DNA of 64,000 nt from Pseudomonas putida (GCF_009883635.2 NZ_CP026115.2:2294001-2358000), one strand, 5' to 3'; shown: positions 1 through 9,226, counted from the stretch's first letter. The notes: generated by a model not told the origin, from the sequence alone. Translations and numbers: made by a program.

Positions 1-413
1 TTGACCAGCACTTCGGCGGCCTTGAGGGTTTCGATCACGTTGGGGAACAGGGTTTTCTGGTCGGCCAGCACTTCCAGCTTCACCAGGGTGCGCGACTCGT
101 GGGACTTGTGACCATCGAGCAGCTCACGGGCCAGACGGCAGGTACGCACCGCCTCGACAGCGTCAAAGCAACCTGCGGTGTTTGGCAGGATGGTGTACTT
201 GTCGGGCGACAGCACGTCGAGCAGGTTCGGCTCGCCCGCATTCTGGCCAAGGTTGGTCCGGCGCACGGCCACGGTGACGATCTCGGCACCCGAGGCCTCG
301 GTGGCCAGGCGGGTTTCTTCCATGTCACGGTACTTGCCGGTGCCGACCAGCAGACGCGACTGGAAAGTGCGCCCGGCCAGGATGAAGGGCTTGTCGCTAC
401 GAACGTTGCTCAT
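1..413 (-). CDS. thiG: Thiazole synthase ThiG (partial, N-terminal half)
   Basis: ThiG builds the thiazole phosphate ring of thiamine from deoxyxylulose phosphate, dehydroglycine and the sulfur carried by ThiS thiocarboxylate. The visible 137 codons begin [17 protein letters not shown] and continue with the family signature [12 protein letters not shown], then [15 protein letters not shown] and [16 protein letters not shown], all typical of the N-terminal part of the ThiG barrel. The rest of the gene runs off the left end of the window. It is transcribed leftwards, directly after thiS, which supplies its sulfur donor, so the two are very likely co-transcribed. The active-site lysine lies in the missing part and cannot be checked. 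Confidence 0.95.
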   Translation of the reverse strand, partial: MSNVRSDKPFILAGRTFQSRLLVGTGKYRDMEETRLATEASGAEIVTVAVRRTNLGQNAGEPNLLDVLSPDKYTILPNTAGCFDAVEAVRTCRLARELLDGHKSHESRTLVKLEVLADQKTLFPNVIETLKAAEVLV

Positions 414-467
414 CGTTGTTCCTCGGGAAAAGATTGCTGGGCTTGCAGGTGAATCGCCGGGCCGGGC

Positions 468-668
468 TCAGCCGCCACCGATGGCGTGGACCACTTCGAC
501 CTGGTCGCCTTCGTTCAGCTGCGTGCTGTCGTGCTGGCTACGCGGCACGATATCCAGGTTGAGTTCCACCGCTACCCGGCGCCCGGTCAGTTCCAGTCGG
601 GTCAGCAGGGCCGCGACGCTTTCGCCAGCGGGCAATTCGTAAGGTTCACCGTTCAGTTGAATGCGCAT
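468..668 (-). CDS. thiS: Sulfur carrier protein ThiS
   Basis: A 66-residue ubiquitin-like sulfur carrier for thiazole formation. It starts MRIQLNGEPYELP and ends in a diglycine tail (VVHAIGGG), the C-terminus that ThiF adenylates and that is converted to the thiocarboxylate. The length is normal for ThiS. The reading frame stays open further upstream, but the ATG chosen gives the usual N-terminus of the family; upstream residues are not ThiS-like. It lies 54 nt ahead of thiG on the same strand, consistent with a thiS-thiG operon. Confidence 0.93.
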   Translation of the reverse strand: MRIQLNGEPYELPAGESVAALLTRLELTGRRVAVELNLDIVPRSQHDSTQLNEGDQVEVVHAIGGG

Positions 669-770
669 GCGCACGGCCACCATTGTTCTTTGGGGCCCGC
701 ATTCTAGCGCCGATCCACACATGAACCCAAGGGCGCTGCACGCCATTAGTCGCGATAGTGGACCGATTGG

Positions 771-1142
771 TCAGCCCAGGCGCCAGGCAGCCAGGCCCAG
801 GCACAGCCAGCCGGCGAGGAAGCACAGGCCGCCGATGGGAGTGATGATGCCCAGTTTGCCCAGGCCGCTGAGAGTCAGCAGGTACAGGCTACCGGAGAAC
901 AGCACGATCCCCAGGGCGAACAGACCGCCGGCCCAGCCGACCAGACGCCCAGGCAGGTGCGCCGACAGCACGGCGACACCGAAGATCGCCAGGGCATGCA
1001 CCAGCTGATAGGTCACCCCCGTATGGAAAATGGCCAGGTAATCGGCAGTCAGGCGATTCTTCAGCCCATGTGCGGCGAACGCGCCCAGGGCGACGCCGGT
1101 AAAGCCGAAAAAGGCGGCGAGCATGAGGAAGCTGCGAAGCAT
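771..1142 (-). CDS. DUF423 small integral membrane protein (YgdD type)
   Basis: A 123-residue protein with four predicted membrane segments (about residues 3-24, 47-62, 68-92 and 97-120). The N-terminal stretch GVALGAFAAHGLK followed by a histidine-containing segment (IFHTGVTYQLVHALA) is the hallmark of the DUF423/YgdD family. Its biochemical role is not established. The start is the ATG that places the first transmembrane helix directly at the N-terminus; a longer open frame upstream lacks family similarity and would run into the divergent mtgA gene. It is divergent from mtgA, with only 64 nt between the two starts. Confidence 0.85.
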   Translation of the reverse strand: MLRSFLMLAAFFGFTGVALGAFAAHGLKNRLTADYLAIFHTGVTYQLVHALAIFGVAVLSAHLPGRLVGWAGGLFALGIVLFSGSLYLLTLSGLGKLGIITPIGGLCFLAGWLCLGLAAWRLG

Positions 1143-1206
1143 GGGACGACTCCTGGTATCGGGTCTGTATAATGGCCCGTTCCACCGGTCCGGCCAAGCC
1201 ATTGCC

Positions 1207-1917
1207 ATGCTGTCATCCATTCTCCGCCGCCTTGCCCGCGCCCTGCTCTGGTTCGCTGCCGGCAGCATCGTGCTGGTGTTGGTGTTTCGCTGGATACCAC
1301 CGCCAGGCACGGCCTTGATGCTCGAGCGCAAGGTGCAATCATGGGTGAGTGGCGAGCCGATCGACCTGCAGCGCGACTGGGAACCGTGGGAAAATATCTC
1401 CGACGAGCTCAAGGTAGCGGTCATCGCCGGTGAGGACCAGAAGTTCGCCAGCCATTGGGGCTTCGACATTCCGGCCATCCAGGCAGCGCTAGCGTACAAC
1501 GAGCGTGGCGGCAGCATTCGTGGCGCCAGCACCCTGACTCAGCAGGTGGCCAAGAACCTGTTCCTGTGGTCGGGTCGCAGCTATTTTCGCAAGGGTCTGG
1601 AGGCCTGGTTCACCGCGCTGATCGAGCTGTTCTGGTCGAAGGAGCGGATTCTCGAGGTCTACCTGAACAGCGCCGAGTGGGGCAAAGGCGTGTTCGGTGC
1701 TCAGGCTGCGGCGCGTTATCACTTTGGCGTGGATGCCAGCCGACTGACCCGCCAGCAGGCCGCTCAGCTGGCCGCCGTGCTGCCGAGCCCGATCAAGTGG
1801 AGTGCCAGCCGGCCGAGTGCCTATGTGGCCAGCAGGGCAGGCTGGATTCGCCGGCAGATGAGCCAGCTGGGTGGGCCCAGCTACCTGATGCAACTGGACA
1901 GCTCGCGCAGGCCGTAA
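1207..1917 (+). CDS. mtgA: Monofunctional biosynthetic peptidoglycan glycosyltransferase MtgA
   Basis: A 236-residue inner-membrane transglycosylase of family GT51 that polymerises lipid II into glycan strands. A single N-terminal membrane anchor (about residues 12-30) precedes the catalytic domain. The conserved motif 1 glutamate is in AGEDQKFASHWGFD (about residue 76). Further GT51 motifs are GASTLTQQVAKNLFLW, KERILEVYLNSAEWG and AAQLAAVLPSP. No transpeptidase domain follows, which distinguishes it from class A PBPs. The ATG beginning MLSSILRRLARAL was chosen because it sits just ahead of the membrane anchor and gives the usual MtgA length; the frame is open farther upstream. Confidence 0.95.
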   Translation: MLSSILRRLARALLWFAAGSIVLVLVFRWIPPPGTALMLERKVQSWVSGEPIDLQRDWEPWENISDELKVAVIAGEDQKFASHWGFDIPAIQAALAYNERGGSIRGASTLTQQVAKNLFLWSGRSYFRKGLEAWFTALIELFWSKERILEVYLNSAEWGKGVFGAQAAARYHFGVDASRLTRQQAAQLAAVLPSPIKWSASRPSAYVASRAGWIRRQMSQLGGPSYLMQLDSSRRP

Positions 1918-1926
1918 GCCTCACAA

Positions 1927-1960
1927 AAAAGCCGCTCACCCTCTCGGGTCAGCGGCTTTT
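1927..1960. terminator. Bidirectional intrinsic terminator between mtgA and rpoH
   Basis: AAAAGCCGCT and AGCGGCTTTT form a 10-bp stem with the A run on one side and the T run on the other, so the hairpin can end transcripts of both convergent genes (mtgA and rpoH). Confidence 0.85.
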
Positions 1961-1978
1961 CAATGCAGCCAGGCTTGA

Positions 1979-2833
1979 TCAGATGGTGATCAGCGCCTTG
2001 ACCTTGTTCATCGCATTCTTCTCCAGCTGGCGAATACGCTCAGCCGAAACGCTGTACTTGTCAGCCAGCTCATGCAACGTAGCCTTTTCTTCCGCCAACC
2101 AGCGCTGGTAGAGAATATCGCGGCTACGGTCATCCAGGCCTTGCAGTGCTTCGTGCAGGTTGCTGGTGGAGTTGTCGCTCCAGTCGGCATCCTCCAGCTG
2201 CACAGCCGGGTCGTAACGGTGGTCTTCCAGATAATGCGCTGGCGACTGGAAGGCGCTGTCATCATCCGCTTCGGCTGCCGGGTCGAAGGCCATGTCCTGG
2301 CCACTCAGGCGGCTTTCCATCTCGCGCACTTCACGTGGCTCGACGCCGAGGCTTTCCGCCACGCGATGAACTTCGTCATTGTTCAGCCAGGCCAGACGCT
2401 TCTTCTGGCTACGCAGGTTGAAGAACAGCTTGCGCTGAGCCTTGGTGGTGGCCACCTTGACGATGCGCCAGTTGCGCAGGATGAATTCGTGGATCTCTGC
2501 CTTGATCCAGTGCACGGCGAAGGACACCAGGCGCACGCCCATTTCCGGGTTGAAGCGCTTGACCGCCTTCATCAGGCCGACGTTGCCTTCCTGGATCAGG
2601 TCGGCCTGCGCCAGCCCGTAGCCTGCATAGCTACGCGCGATATGTACAACAAAACGCAGGTGGGCCATCACCATCTGCCGAGCGGCCTCGAGATCCTGCT
2701 CATAGTAGAGACGCTCGGCCAGATCACGCTCCTGCTCGACAGACAACAGCGGGATGCTGTTGACCGTGTGCACGTAGGCTTCCAGGTTTGCACCGGGTAC
2801 CAGGGCATAGGCAGGTTGCAACGATGTGGTCAT
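1979..2833 (-). CDS. rpoH: RNA polymerase sigma-32 (heat-shock) factor RpoH
   Basis: A 284-residue alternative sigma factor directing RNA polymerase to heat-shock promoters. Region 2 is seen as [20 protein letters not shown] followed by [14 protein letters not shown]. The RpoH box, a feature specific to this sigma group and involved in core binding and stability control, is present as [15 protein letters not shown]. Region 4 ends with a helix-turn-helix, [19 protein letters not shown]. It is the last gene of a ftsY-ftsE-ftsX-rpoH array on the same strand but has its own promoter region after ftsX. A good Shine-Dalgarno (GGAGG, 7 nt before the ATG) precedes the start. Confidence 0.97.
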   Translation of the reverse strand: MTTSLQPAYALVPGANLEAYVHTVNSIPLLSVEQERDLAERLYYEQDLEAARQMVMAHLRFVVHIARSYAGYGLAQADLIQEGNVGLMKAVKRFNPEMGVRLVSFAVHWIKAEIHEFILRNWRIVKVATTKAQRKLFFNLRSQKKRLAWLNNDEVHRVAESLGVEPREVREMESRLSGQDMAFDPAAEADDDSAFQSPAHYLEDHRYDPAVQLEDADWSDNSTSNLHEALQGLDDRSRDILYQRWLAEEKATLHELADKYSVSAERIRQLEKNAMNKVKALITI

Positions 2834-2881
2834 TCAAGAACCTCCGACTTACAAAACTCGCGCCTTGTGGGCGCTGCCAAC

Positions 2882-2928
2882 ATTGACCCGGAACGACCGT
2901 ACAAGTTCCATCGTGAAGAAAATGTCAA
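2882..2928 (-). promoter_or_regulatory. rpoH promoter region with AlgU/sigma-24-like and sigma-70-like elements
   Basis: Read on the minus strand, GAACTT is followed after 16 nt by TCAAT, a close fit to the extracytoplasmic sigma (AlgU/RpoE) pattern GAACTT-N16/17-TCNNA. Just upstream, TTGACA with an 18-nt spacer to TTGTAC could be a sigma-70 promoter overlapping it. A sigma-24-dependent rpoH promoter has been described in P. putida as I recall, which fits; the exact transcription starts are not visible from sequence. Confidence 0.55.
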
Positions 2929-2944
2929 TGCTGGCACGTAAAAA

Positions 2945-3973
2945 CTATCGCGGTGCCAGCTCGTTCAAGTGGCGGGCGACTGCGATCCATGCACCGATAT
3001 ACCCCAACAGCACCGCTCCGATCAAGAGCGACAGACCATCGGACGCTGGCACCCCGCCCAGGGCGAAGTCACTGCCATACAGCCCGGACAGCCCTACCAC
3101 GGCCTCGTTCAGCCAGTTCAGGCCAAAGGCCAGAATAGCCCAGGCCAGCACGCCCGCACCCAGGCCGTACAAGGCGCCCATGTACAGGAAAGGCCGGCGT
3201 ACGTAGCTGTCGGTGCCGCCTACCAGCTTGATCACTTCGATCTCGATACGGCGGTTTTCGATATGTAGACGAATTGTGTTACCGATTACTAACAGCAGCG
3301 CAGAAATCAGCATCACTGCCAGGCCGAAGACAAAACGGTCGCCCAGCTTGAGGATTGCCGCCAGGCGCTCCACCCATACCAGGTCCAGCTGCGCATTCTC
3401 CACCCTTGGCAGCTCCGACAGGCGCTGACGCAGGGCTTCCAAGGCCGGCTTGTCGACTTCGGTCGGGGTCACCACTACCACACCGGGCAAAGGATTATCA
3501 GGCAGCTCGCGCAGGGCTTCGCCCAGTCCGGACTGCTGCTGGAACTCTTCCAGGGCTTGCCCGGGGCTTACGTACTGGGCATCGGCGACGCCTGGCATGC
3601 GCCTGATGTCGTCGCGCAGGGCCTCACCCTGCTGGCTGCCCGCATCGAGCTTGAGGTACAGCGAAATCTGCGCAGCGCGCTGCCAGGAGCCACCCAATAC
3701 CTCGATGTTCTTCAACAGCAGCGACAGGCCCATGGGCATGCTCAGGGCCACGGCCATCACCAGGCAGGTGAAAAAGCTACCGATCGGCTGCTTGCCCAGG
3801 CGCCGCAGGCTGTCGGCGAGGCTGGCGCGATGGCTTTCCAGCCAGGCGTGCAGCAGGGTGCGGAAGTCCGGGCCGTCGTCATCGTGATCGCCGCCCTTCT
3901 TCTTGGCCGGCTGCGGGTCGGCAGCCTTGGGCGCAACGCGCTCGGAAACCTTTGGTGTACGTGTAGTGCTCAT
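2945..3973 (-). CDS. ftsX: Cell division ABC transporter-like permease FtsX
   Basis: A 342-residue inner-membrane subunit of the FtsEX divisome complex, which couples ATP hydrolysis to activation of cell wall hydrolases. The first 70 residues are charged and cytoplasmic with an unusual K/D-rich tract (KKKGGDHDDDGPD). A first membrane helix at about 70-90 is followed by the large periplasmic loop (KNIEVLGGSWQRAAQISLYL onward, roughly 90-215), then three more helices (about 220-240, 265-290, 310-330), which is the FtsX topology. The start overlaps the end of ftsE by 4 nt, showing translational coupling. It is longer at the N-terminus than many FtsX proteins. Confidence 0.96.
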   Translation of the reverse strand: MSTTRTPKVSERVAPKAADPQPAKKKGGDHDDDGPDFRTLLHAWLESHRASLADSLRRLGKQPIGSFFTCLVMAVALSMPMGLSLLLKNIEVLGGSWQRAAQISLYLKLDAGSQQGEALRDDIRRMPGVADAQYVSPGQALEEFQQQSGLGEALRELPDNPLPGVVVVTPTEVDKPALEALRQRLSELPRVENAQLDLVWVERLAAILKLGDRFVFGLAVMLISALLLVIGNTIRLHIENRRIEIEVIKLVGGTDSYVRRPFLYMGALYGLGAGVLAWAILAFGLNWLNEAVVGLSGLYGSDFALGGVPASDGLSLLIGAVLLGYIGAWIAVARHLNELAPR

Positions 3974-4641
3974 TGCCCGGCCTCCCCATCGCCGATCAGA
4001 CGACCGCGCTGCAGGGTCAGCATGCGGTGGCGCATGCGCGCAATCAGTGCCAGGTCGTGACTGGCGATCAGAACCGTGGTGCCCAGGCGGTTGATGTCCT
4101 CGAACACACCCATGATCTCCGCAGCCAGGCGCGGGTCAAGGTTACCGGTGGGCTCATCTGCCAGCAGCAAGGCCGGTTGGTGGACGATGGCGCGGGCGAT
4201 ACCGACCCGCTGCTGCTGGCCAGTGGACAGGTCGGCTGGGAACAGCTCGCCCTTGTCGGACAGCGACACCCGCTCCAGCGCCGAGTCCACGCGCTTGGCG
4301 ATCTCGGCCTTGGACAAGCCGAGAATCTGCAGCGGCAGGGCGATGTTGTTGAACACCGTGCGGTCGAACAGCAGCTGGTGGTTCTGGAACACCACGCCGA
4401 TCTGCCGGCGCAGGAACGGGATCTGCGCATTGCTGATCTGGCCCAGGTCCTGCCCGGCCAGCATCAGCTTGCCGCTGGTCGGGCGTTCCATGGCCAGCAG
4501 CAGGCGCAGCAAGGTGCTCTTGCCCGCGCCCGAATGCCCGGTGACGAACAGGAATTCGCCCCGGCGCGCCCGGAAGCTCAGCTCATGCAAGCCGACATGG
4601 CCGTTAGGGTAGCGCTTGGCAACCTGCTCGAATCGGATCAT
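3970..4641 (-). CDS. ftsE: Cell division ATP-binding protein FtsE
   Basis: A 223-residue ABC ATPase, partner of FtsX. Walker A is GHSGAGKST (about residues 36-44), the Q-loop is in VVFQNHQLLFDRTV, the signature motif is unusual in reading LSTGQQQRV rather than LSGGQ, and Walker B/D-loop is LLLADEPTGNLD. Threonine or glycine variants at this signature position occur in FtsE proteins. It starts with IRFEQVAKRYPNGH, typical of the family. Only 2 nt separate it from ftsY upstream and it overlaps ftsX downstream, so ftsYEX is one operon. Confidence 0.97.
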   Translation of the reverse strand: MIRFEQVAKRYPNGHVGLHELSFRARRGEFLFVTGHSGAGKSTLLRLLLAMERPTSGKLMLAGQDLGQISNAQIPFLRRQIGVVFQNHQLLFDRTVFNNIALPLQILGLSKAEIAKRVDSALERVSLSDKGELFPADLSTGQQQRVGIARAIVHQPALLLADEPTGNLDPRLAAEIMGVFEDINRLGTTVLIASHDLALIARMRHRMLTLQRGRLIGDGEAGQ

Positions 4642-4643
4642 GG

Positions 4644-6161
4644 TCAGTCTCGCTCGGCGAACAGAGCCTTGACGAACGGCTCGGCTTCGAAAGTACGAAG
4701 GTCGTCGATACCTTCACCGACGCCGATGAAGCGGATCGGGATGTTGAACTGCTTGGCCAGGGCAAAGATCACCCCGCCTTTGGCAGTGCCGTCCAGCTTG
4801 GTCAGGGCCAGGCCGGTCAGCTCGACGCTCTGGTTGAAGTACTTGGCCTGGCTGATGGCGTTCTGCCCGGTACCGGCGTCTAGCACCAGCAACACCTCAT
4901 GCGGTGCCTCGGCGTCGAGCTTGCCGATGACCCGGCGGACCTTCTTCAGCTCTTCCATCAGGTTGTCTTTGGTGTGCAAGCGGCCGGCAGTGTCGGCGAT
5001 CAGCACATCGACACCACGGGCCTTGGCGGCCTGCACGGCGTCAAAGATCACCGAGGCGGAATCGGCGCCGGTATGCTGGGCGATCACCGGGATCTGGTTA
5101 CGCTCGCCCCAAACCTGCAGCTGCTCCACGGCAGCGGCACGGAAGGTGTCACCGGCAGCCAGCATGACCTTCTTGCCTTCCAGCTGCAGCTTCTTGGCCA
5201 GCTTGCCGATGGTGGTGGTCTTGCCGGCACCGTTCACGCCGACCACGAGGATCACGTAGGGCTTGTTCTGCGCCTGGACCTTCAGCGGCTGCTCGACCGG
5301 GCGCAGCAGCGCGGCCAGTTCTTCCTGAAGTGACTTGTACAGCGCGTCGGCGTCAGCCAGCTGCTTGCGGGCAACCTTCTGGGTCAGGTTCTGGACGATG
5401 GCCGAGGTCGCCTCGACGCCGACGTCGGCGGTCAACAGGCGGGTTTCGATCTCGTCGAGCAGGTCGTCATCGATGACCTTCTTGCCCAGGAACAGGCTGG
5501 CCATGCCTTCGCCGATGCTGGCGCTGGTCTTCGACAGGCCCTGCTTGAGGCGGGCGAAGAAACCGGGCTTGGACTGCTCGGTGGCAACCGGGGCAGCCAC
5601 CACGGGGGTTGGTTCCGGTTCGGCGGGCGCAGGGACCGCGACAGGGGCCACGACCACCGGCTCCGGTGCCGGACGCTCCGGTATCACCGGTGGCGCCTTC
5701 GGCTCCAGGTCTGGCACCAGCGCCACAGGCTCTTCGGCAACCGGAAGTACCAGGTTGCTGACCGGGGCGGCATGCTCGACTACCGGGGCAACCTCAACCG
5801 GTACCGCCTGCAGAGGCATGGAGGCGACAGGTTCAGGCGCCGGTGCAACCAGCGGCGCAGAAGCAATCGGCTCAGGCTCGGGCGCCTGCACCGGCTGGGA
5901 AGCGACCGGCTCTGGCACAGGCACTTCGACCACCGGAGACACAGGCTCGATCGGTGCAGGCTGCTGCGCCTCGACAAGCGGCTGCTCGGCTGCAGGCTGC
6001 GGCGCTACCGGCTCGGCTGGCTGCACCTCGGGCGCTTGTGGCTCAGGCGTTTGAGGCTGTTCGGCGACAGGTTGCTGCGGCTTCTTGCGAAACCAGCTGA
6101 ACAGGCCTTTTTTCTCGCCAGCCTCGGCCGGCGCTTTTTTGTCGTCGTTGGAACCAAACAT
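4644..6161 (-). CDS. ftsY: Signal recognition particle receptor FtsY
   Basis: A 505-residue GTPase that docks SRP-ribosome complexes at the membrane. The SRP54-type NG domain occupies roughly residues 200-505: helical N domain (FARLKQGLSKTSASIGEG), G1 GVNGAGKTTTIGKLAKKL, a conserved TFRAAAVEQLQVWG, G3 DTAGRLHTKDNLMEELKK, and G4 TKLDGTAKGGVIFAL. The first 190 residues form a long acidic tail rich in proline, alanine, valine and glutamate (repeated PEPVA, PVVE-like units) after a basic start (KKGLFSWFRKKPQQP). Such A domains vary in length and bind membrane and translocon; this one is longer than that of many relatives. It heads the ftsYEX operon. Confidence 0.97.
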   Translation of the reverse strand: MFGSNDDKKAPAEAGEKKGLFSWFRKKPQQPVAEQPQTPEPQAPEVQPAEPVAPQPAAEQPLVEAQQPAPIEPVSPVVEVPVPEPVASQPVQAPEPEPIASAPLVAPAPEPVASMPLQAVPVEVAPVVEHAAPVSNLVLPVAEEPVALVPDLEPKAPPVIPERPAPEPVVVAPVAVPAPAEPEPTPVVAAPVATEQSKPGFFARLKQGLSKTSASIGEGMASLFLGKKVIDDDLLDEIETRLLTADVGVEATSAIVQNLTQKVARKQLADADALYKSLQEELAALLRPVEQPLKVQAQNKPYVILVVGVNGAGKTTTIGKLAKKLQLEGKKVMLAAGDTFRAAAVEQLQVWGERNQIPVIAQHTGADSASVIFDAVQAAKARGVDVLIADTAGRLHTKDNLMEELKKVRRVIGKLDAEAPHEVLLVLDAGTGQNAISQAKYFNQSVELTGLALTKLDGTAKGGVIFALAKQFNIPIRFIGVGEGIDDLRTFEAEPFVKALFAERD

Positions 6162-6393
6162 GGAAGACGGCTATCTCAGGGTAGCGATGGGCCAGCAACT
6201 GGCGCATCGGGAATTCTCTAAACGCAGAACAGACTATTTTGAATCCGACTGGTTCATGCGCAATGTTTTGTCTTAATGGGCCTGCGGGCCAGAACGGCGA
6301 CAGGCATGGTCGCCAGGCAACCGGATCAGTATCCTAGCACCTCCTGGCCCGCCGACGCTAAACCAGCGGGCCGCCGAACAGGTTAATCACCGT

Positions 6394-7749
6394 ATGAATG
6401 CTCTAGCCCGCCGCGCCGCTGGCCTGTTGCTCAGCACGCTCTGCCTGCCGCTTGCGGCCTTTGCCGCCGACGTGCAACCGACCCACGAATTCATCCTCGA
6501 CAACGGCCTCAAGGTGGTCGTGCGCGAAGACCACCGTGCCCCGGTGGTCGTCTCGCAGATCTGGTACAAGGTCGGTTCCAGCTACGAGACCCCGGGCCAG
6601 ACCGGCTTGTCCCATGCCCTGGAGCACATGATGTTCAAGGGCAGTGCCAAGATCGGCCCTGGCGAGGCCTCGCGCATCCTGCGTGACCTCGGTGCGGAAG
6701 AAAACGCCTTCACCAGCGATGACTACACCGCTTATTACCAGGTGCTGGCCCGCGACCGCCTGCCGGTGGCCCTGGAGCTGGAGGCCGACCGCCTGGCCAG
6801 CCTGCGCCTGCCGGCCGACGAGTTCGCCCGCGAAATCGAGGTGATCAAGGAGGAGCGCCGCCTGCGTACCGATGACCAGCCAAGCTCCAAGGCCTTCGAG
6901 CTGTTCCGCGCCATGGCCTTCCCGGCCAGCGGTTACCACACCCCGACCATCGGCTGGATGGCCGACCTCGAGCGCATGAAGGTCGAGGAGCTGCGCCACT
7001 GGTACGAGTCCTGGTACGCACCGAACAACGCCACCCTGGTGGTGGTCGGCGATGTCACCGCCGATGAAGTCAAAGGCCTGGCACAGAAATACTTTGGCAG
7101 CATTCCCAAGCGCACCGTGCCACCCGCCAAACTGCCGCTGGAACTGGCCGAGCCAGGCCAGCGCCAGCTGACCCTGCACGTGCGCACCCAGTTGCCGAGC
7201 CTGATCTACGGCTTCAACGTACCGGGCCTGGCCACCGCCAAGGACCCACGCACCGTGCACGCCCTGCGGCTGATCTCGGCGCTGCTCGATGGCGGCTACA
7301 GCGCGCGCATGCCGGCACGCCTGGAACGTGGCCAGGAGCTGGTGGCCGGCGCCTCGTCCAGCTACAACGCCTTCACCCGCGGCGACAGCCTGTTCCTGAT
7401 CTCGGCCACGCCGAACGTGCAGAAGCAGAAAACCCTGGTCGACGTCGAAAAAGGCGTCTGGCAATTGCTCGACGAGCTCAAGACCACCCCGCCGAGCGCC
7501 GAAGAGCTGGAGCGCGTGCGTGCCCAGGTCATCGCTGGCCTGGTCTACGACCGCGACTCCATCAGCAGCCAGGCCACTACCATCGGCCAGCTGGAAACCG
7601 TCGGCCTGTCCTGGAAGCTGATCGACAGCGAGCTGGACGAACTCAAGCGTGTCACCCCGGAAGACGTGCAAAACGCAGCACGCACCTACTTCACCCGCGA
7701 ACGCCTGAGCGTTGCCCATGTACTGCCCGAGGAGTCCGCTCATGAGTGA
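6394..7749 (+). CDS. M16 family zinc peptidase, catalytic subunit, exported
   Basis: A 451-residue pitrilysin-type metallopeptidase. A signal peptide (RRAAGLLLSTLCLPLAAFAA) predicts export to the periplasm. The inverted zinc motif HxxEH is HALEH (residues 74-78) and the distal glutamate ligand is in EVIKEERR (about residue 153). The C-terminal M16 domain follows. Peptidases of this bacterial two-subunit type pair an active subunit with an inactive one, and here the next gene, overlapping by 8 nt (ATGAGTGA), encodes the partner without the zinc motif. Substrate unknown. The gene is divergent from ftsY. Confidence 0.92.
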   Translation: MNALARRAAGLLLSTLCLPLAAFAADVQPTHEFILDNGLKVVVREDHRAPVVVSQIWYKVGSSYETPGQTGLSHALEHMMFKGSAKIGPGEASRILRDLGAEENAFTSDDYTAYYQVLARDRLPVALELEADRLASLRLPADEFAREIEVIKEERRLRTDDQPSSKAFELFRAMAFPASGYHTPTIGWMADLERMKVEELRHWYESWYAPNNATLVVVGDVTADEVKGLAQKYFGSIPKRTVPPAKLPLELAEPGQRQLTLHVRTQLPSLIYGFNVPGLATAKDPRTVHALRLISALLDGGYSARMPARLERGQELVAGASSSYNAFTRGDSLFLISATPNVQKQKTLVDVEKGVWQLLDELKTTPPSAEELERVRAQVIAGLVYDRDSISSQATTIGQLETVGLSWKLIDSELDELKRVTPEDVQNAARTYFTRERLSVAHVLPEESAHE

Positions 7750-9226
7750 TCGCAGCGCACCACGCTACACCCTGATCGGCACGGGCATCATCGCGCTGGT
7801 GGTGGCCGTGGCCGCCGTGCTTGCCCGGCCGGCCCATTCCGAAGCCGATAGCAGCGCCGCGCGCCCGGCCAATACCCTGCAATCGCTGGCCGAGCTGGAT
7901 GGCAAGGCGCCCAGCCGACGCCAGCTGAACATCCAGAACTGGACCACCGCCGAAGGCGCCCGGGTATTGTTCGTCGAGGCCCGCGAGCTGCCGATGTTCG
8001 ACCTGCGCGTGACCTTTGCTGCCGGCAGCAGCCAGGACGGCAACACCCCGGGCCTGGCCACCCTGACCAACGCCATGCTCAACGAGGGTGTGGCCGGCAA
8101 GGACGTGACCGCCATCGCCGAAGGCTTCGAAGGCCTGGGTGCCGACTTTGGCAACGGTTCCTACCGCGACATGGCCGTGGCGTCGCTGCGCAGCCTGAGC
8201 GCCAAGGACAAGCGTGAGCCGGCCCTCAAGCTGTTCGCTGAAGTGACCGGCAAGCCGACCTTCCCGGAAGATGCACTTAAACGCATCAAGAACCAGCTGC
8301 TTGCCGGTTTCGAGTATGAGAAGCAGAACCCTGGCAAGATCGCCGGCAAAGCCCTGTTCAGCAAGCTCTACGGCGACCACCCTTACGCCCAGCCAAGCGA
8401 TGGCAGCGTCGAGAGCGTGCCAGGCATCACCCTCGAGCAGCTTCGCGCCTTCCACGCCAAGGCCTATGCCGCTGGCAACGCAGTGATCGCCCTGGTCGGC
8501 GACCTCAGCCGCGAGGAAGCCGAGGCCGTCGCGGCGCAAGTATCCGCTGCCCTGCCCAAAGGCCCGGCACTGGCCAAACCGGCCCAGCCGGTAGAACCCA
8601 AGGCTGGCGTCACTCATATCGACTTCCCGAGCAAGCAGACTCATCTGATGCTCGCCGAACTCGGTATCGACCGCCAGGACCCGGACTGGCCGGCACTGTC
8701 GCTGGGCAACCAGATCCTCGGCGGCGGCGCCTTCGGCACCCGCCTGATGAGCGAAGTCCGCGAAAAACGCGGCCTGACCTACGGTGTGTACTCGGTATTC
8801 AGCCCGATGCAGGTGCGCGGCCCGTTCATGATCAACCTGCAGACCCGTGCCGAACTCAGTGAAGGCACGCTCAAGCTGGTCCAGGACATCCTCGCCGATT
8901 ACCTCAAGGGCGGCCCGACCCAGCAGGAGCTGGACGATGCCAAACGCGAACTGGCCGGCAGCTTCCCGCTGTCCAACGCCAGCAATGCCAGCATTGTCGG
9001 CCAATTGGGCGCGATCGGTTTCTACAACCTGCCACTGACCTGGCTGGAAGACTTCATGCAGCAGTCACAGGCGTTGACCGTCGAGCAGGTCAAGACGGCG
9101 ATGAACAAGCACCTGGCAGCCGATAAACTGGTGATCGTCACCGTTGGCCCGAAAGTGCCACAGCAGCCACTGCCTGCCCCCACTGACAAACCGTCCGAGC
9201 AGCCGCTCGGCGTACCGGAGCACTAA
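7742..9226 (+). CDS. M16 family peptidase-like subunit (non-catalytic partner), membrane-anchored
   Basis: A 494-residue M16 protein lacking HxxEH; at the corresponding place it has NAMLNEGVAGKDV, so it is expected to be the substrate-binding partner of the preceding catalytic subunit. The C-terminal domain contains the conserved GTRLMSEVREKRGLTYGVYS segment, seen in the non-catalytic subunits of heterodimeric M16 enzymes. An N-terminal hydrophobic segment (about residues 10-28) followed by ARPAHSEA indicates a signal peptide or anchor. The chosen ATG overlaps the upstream stop; a longer open frame begins inside the upstream gene and is unlikely. rsmD follows with a 1-nt overlap (TAATG). Confidence 0.9.
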   Translation: MSDRSAPRYTLIGTGIIALVVAVAAVLARPAHSEADSSAARPANTLQSLAELDGKAPSRRQLNIQNWTTAEGARVLFVEARELPMFDLRVTFAAGSSQDGNTPGLATLTNAMLNEGVAGKDVTAIAEGFEGLGADFGNGSYRDMAVASLRSLSAKDKREPALKLFAEVTGKPTFPEDALKRIKNQLLAGFEYEKQNPGKIAGKALFSKLYGDHPYAQPSDGSVESVPGITLEQLRAFHAKAYAAGNAVIALVGDLSREEAEAVAAQVSAALPKGPALAKPAQPVEPKAGVTHIDFPSKQTHLMLAELGIDRQDPDWPALSLGNQILGGGAFGTRLMSEVREKRGLTYGVYSVFSPMQVRGPFMINLQTRAELSEGTLKLVQDILADYLKGGPTQQELDDAKRELAGSFPLSNASNASIVGQLGAIGFYNLPLTWLEDFMQQSQALTVEQVKTAMNKHLAADKLVIVTVGPKVPQQPLPAPTDKPSEQPLGVPEH

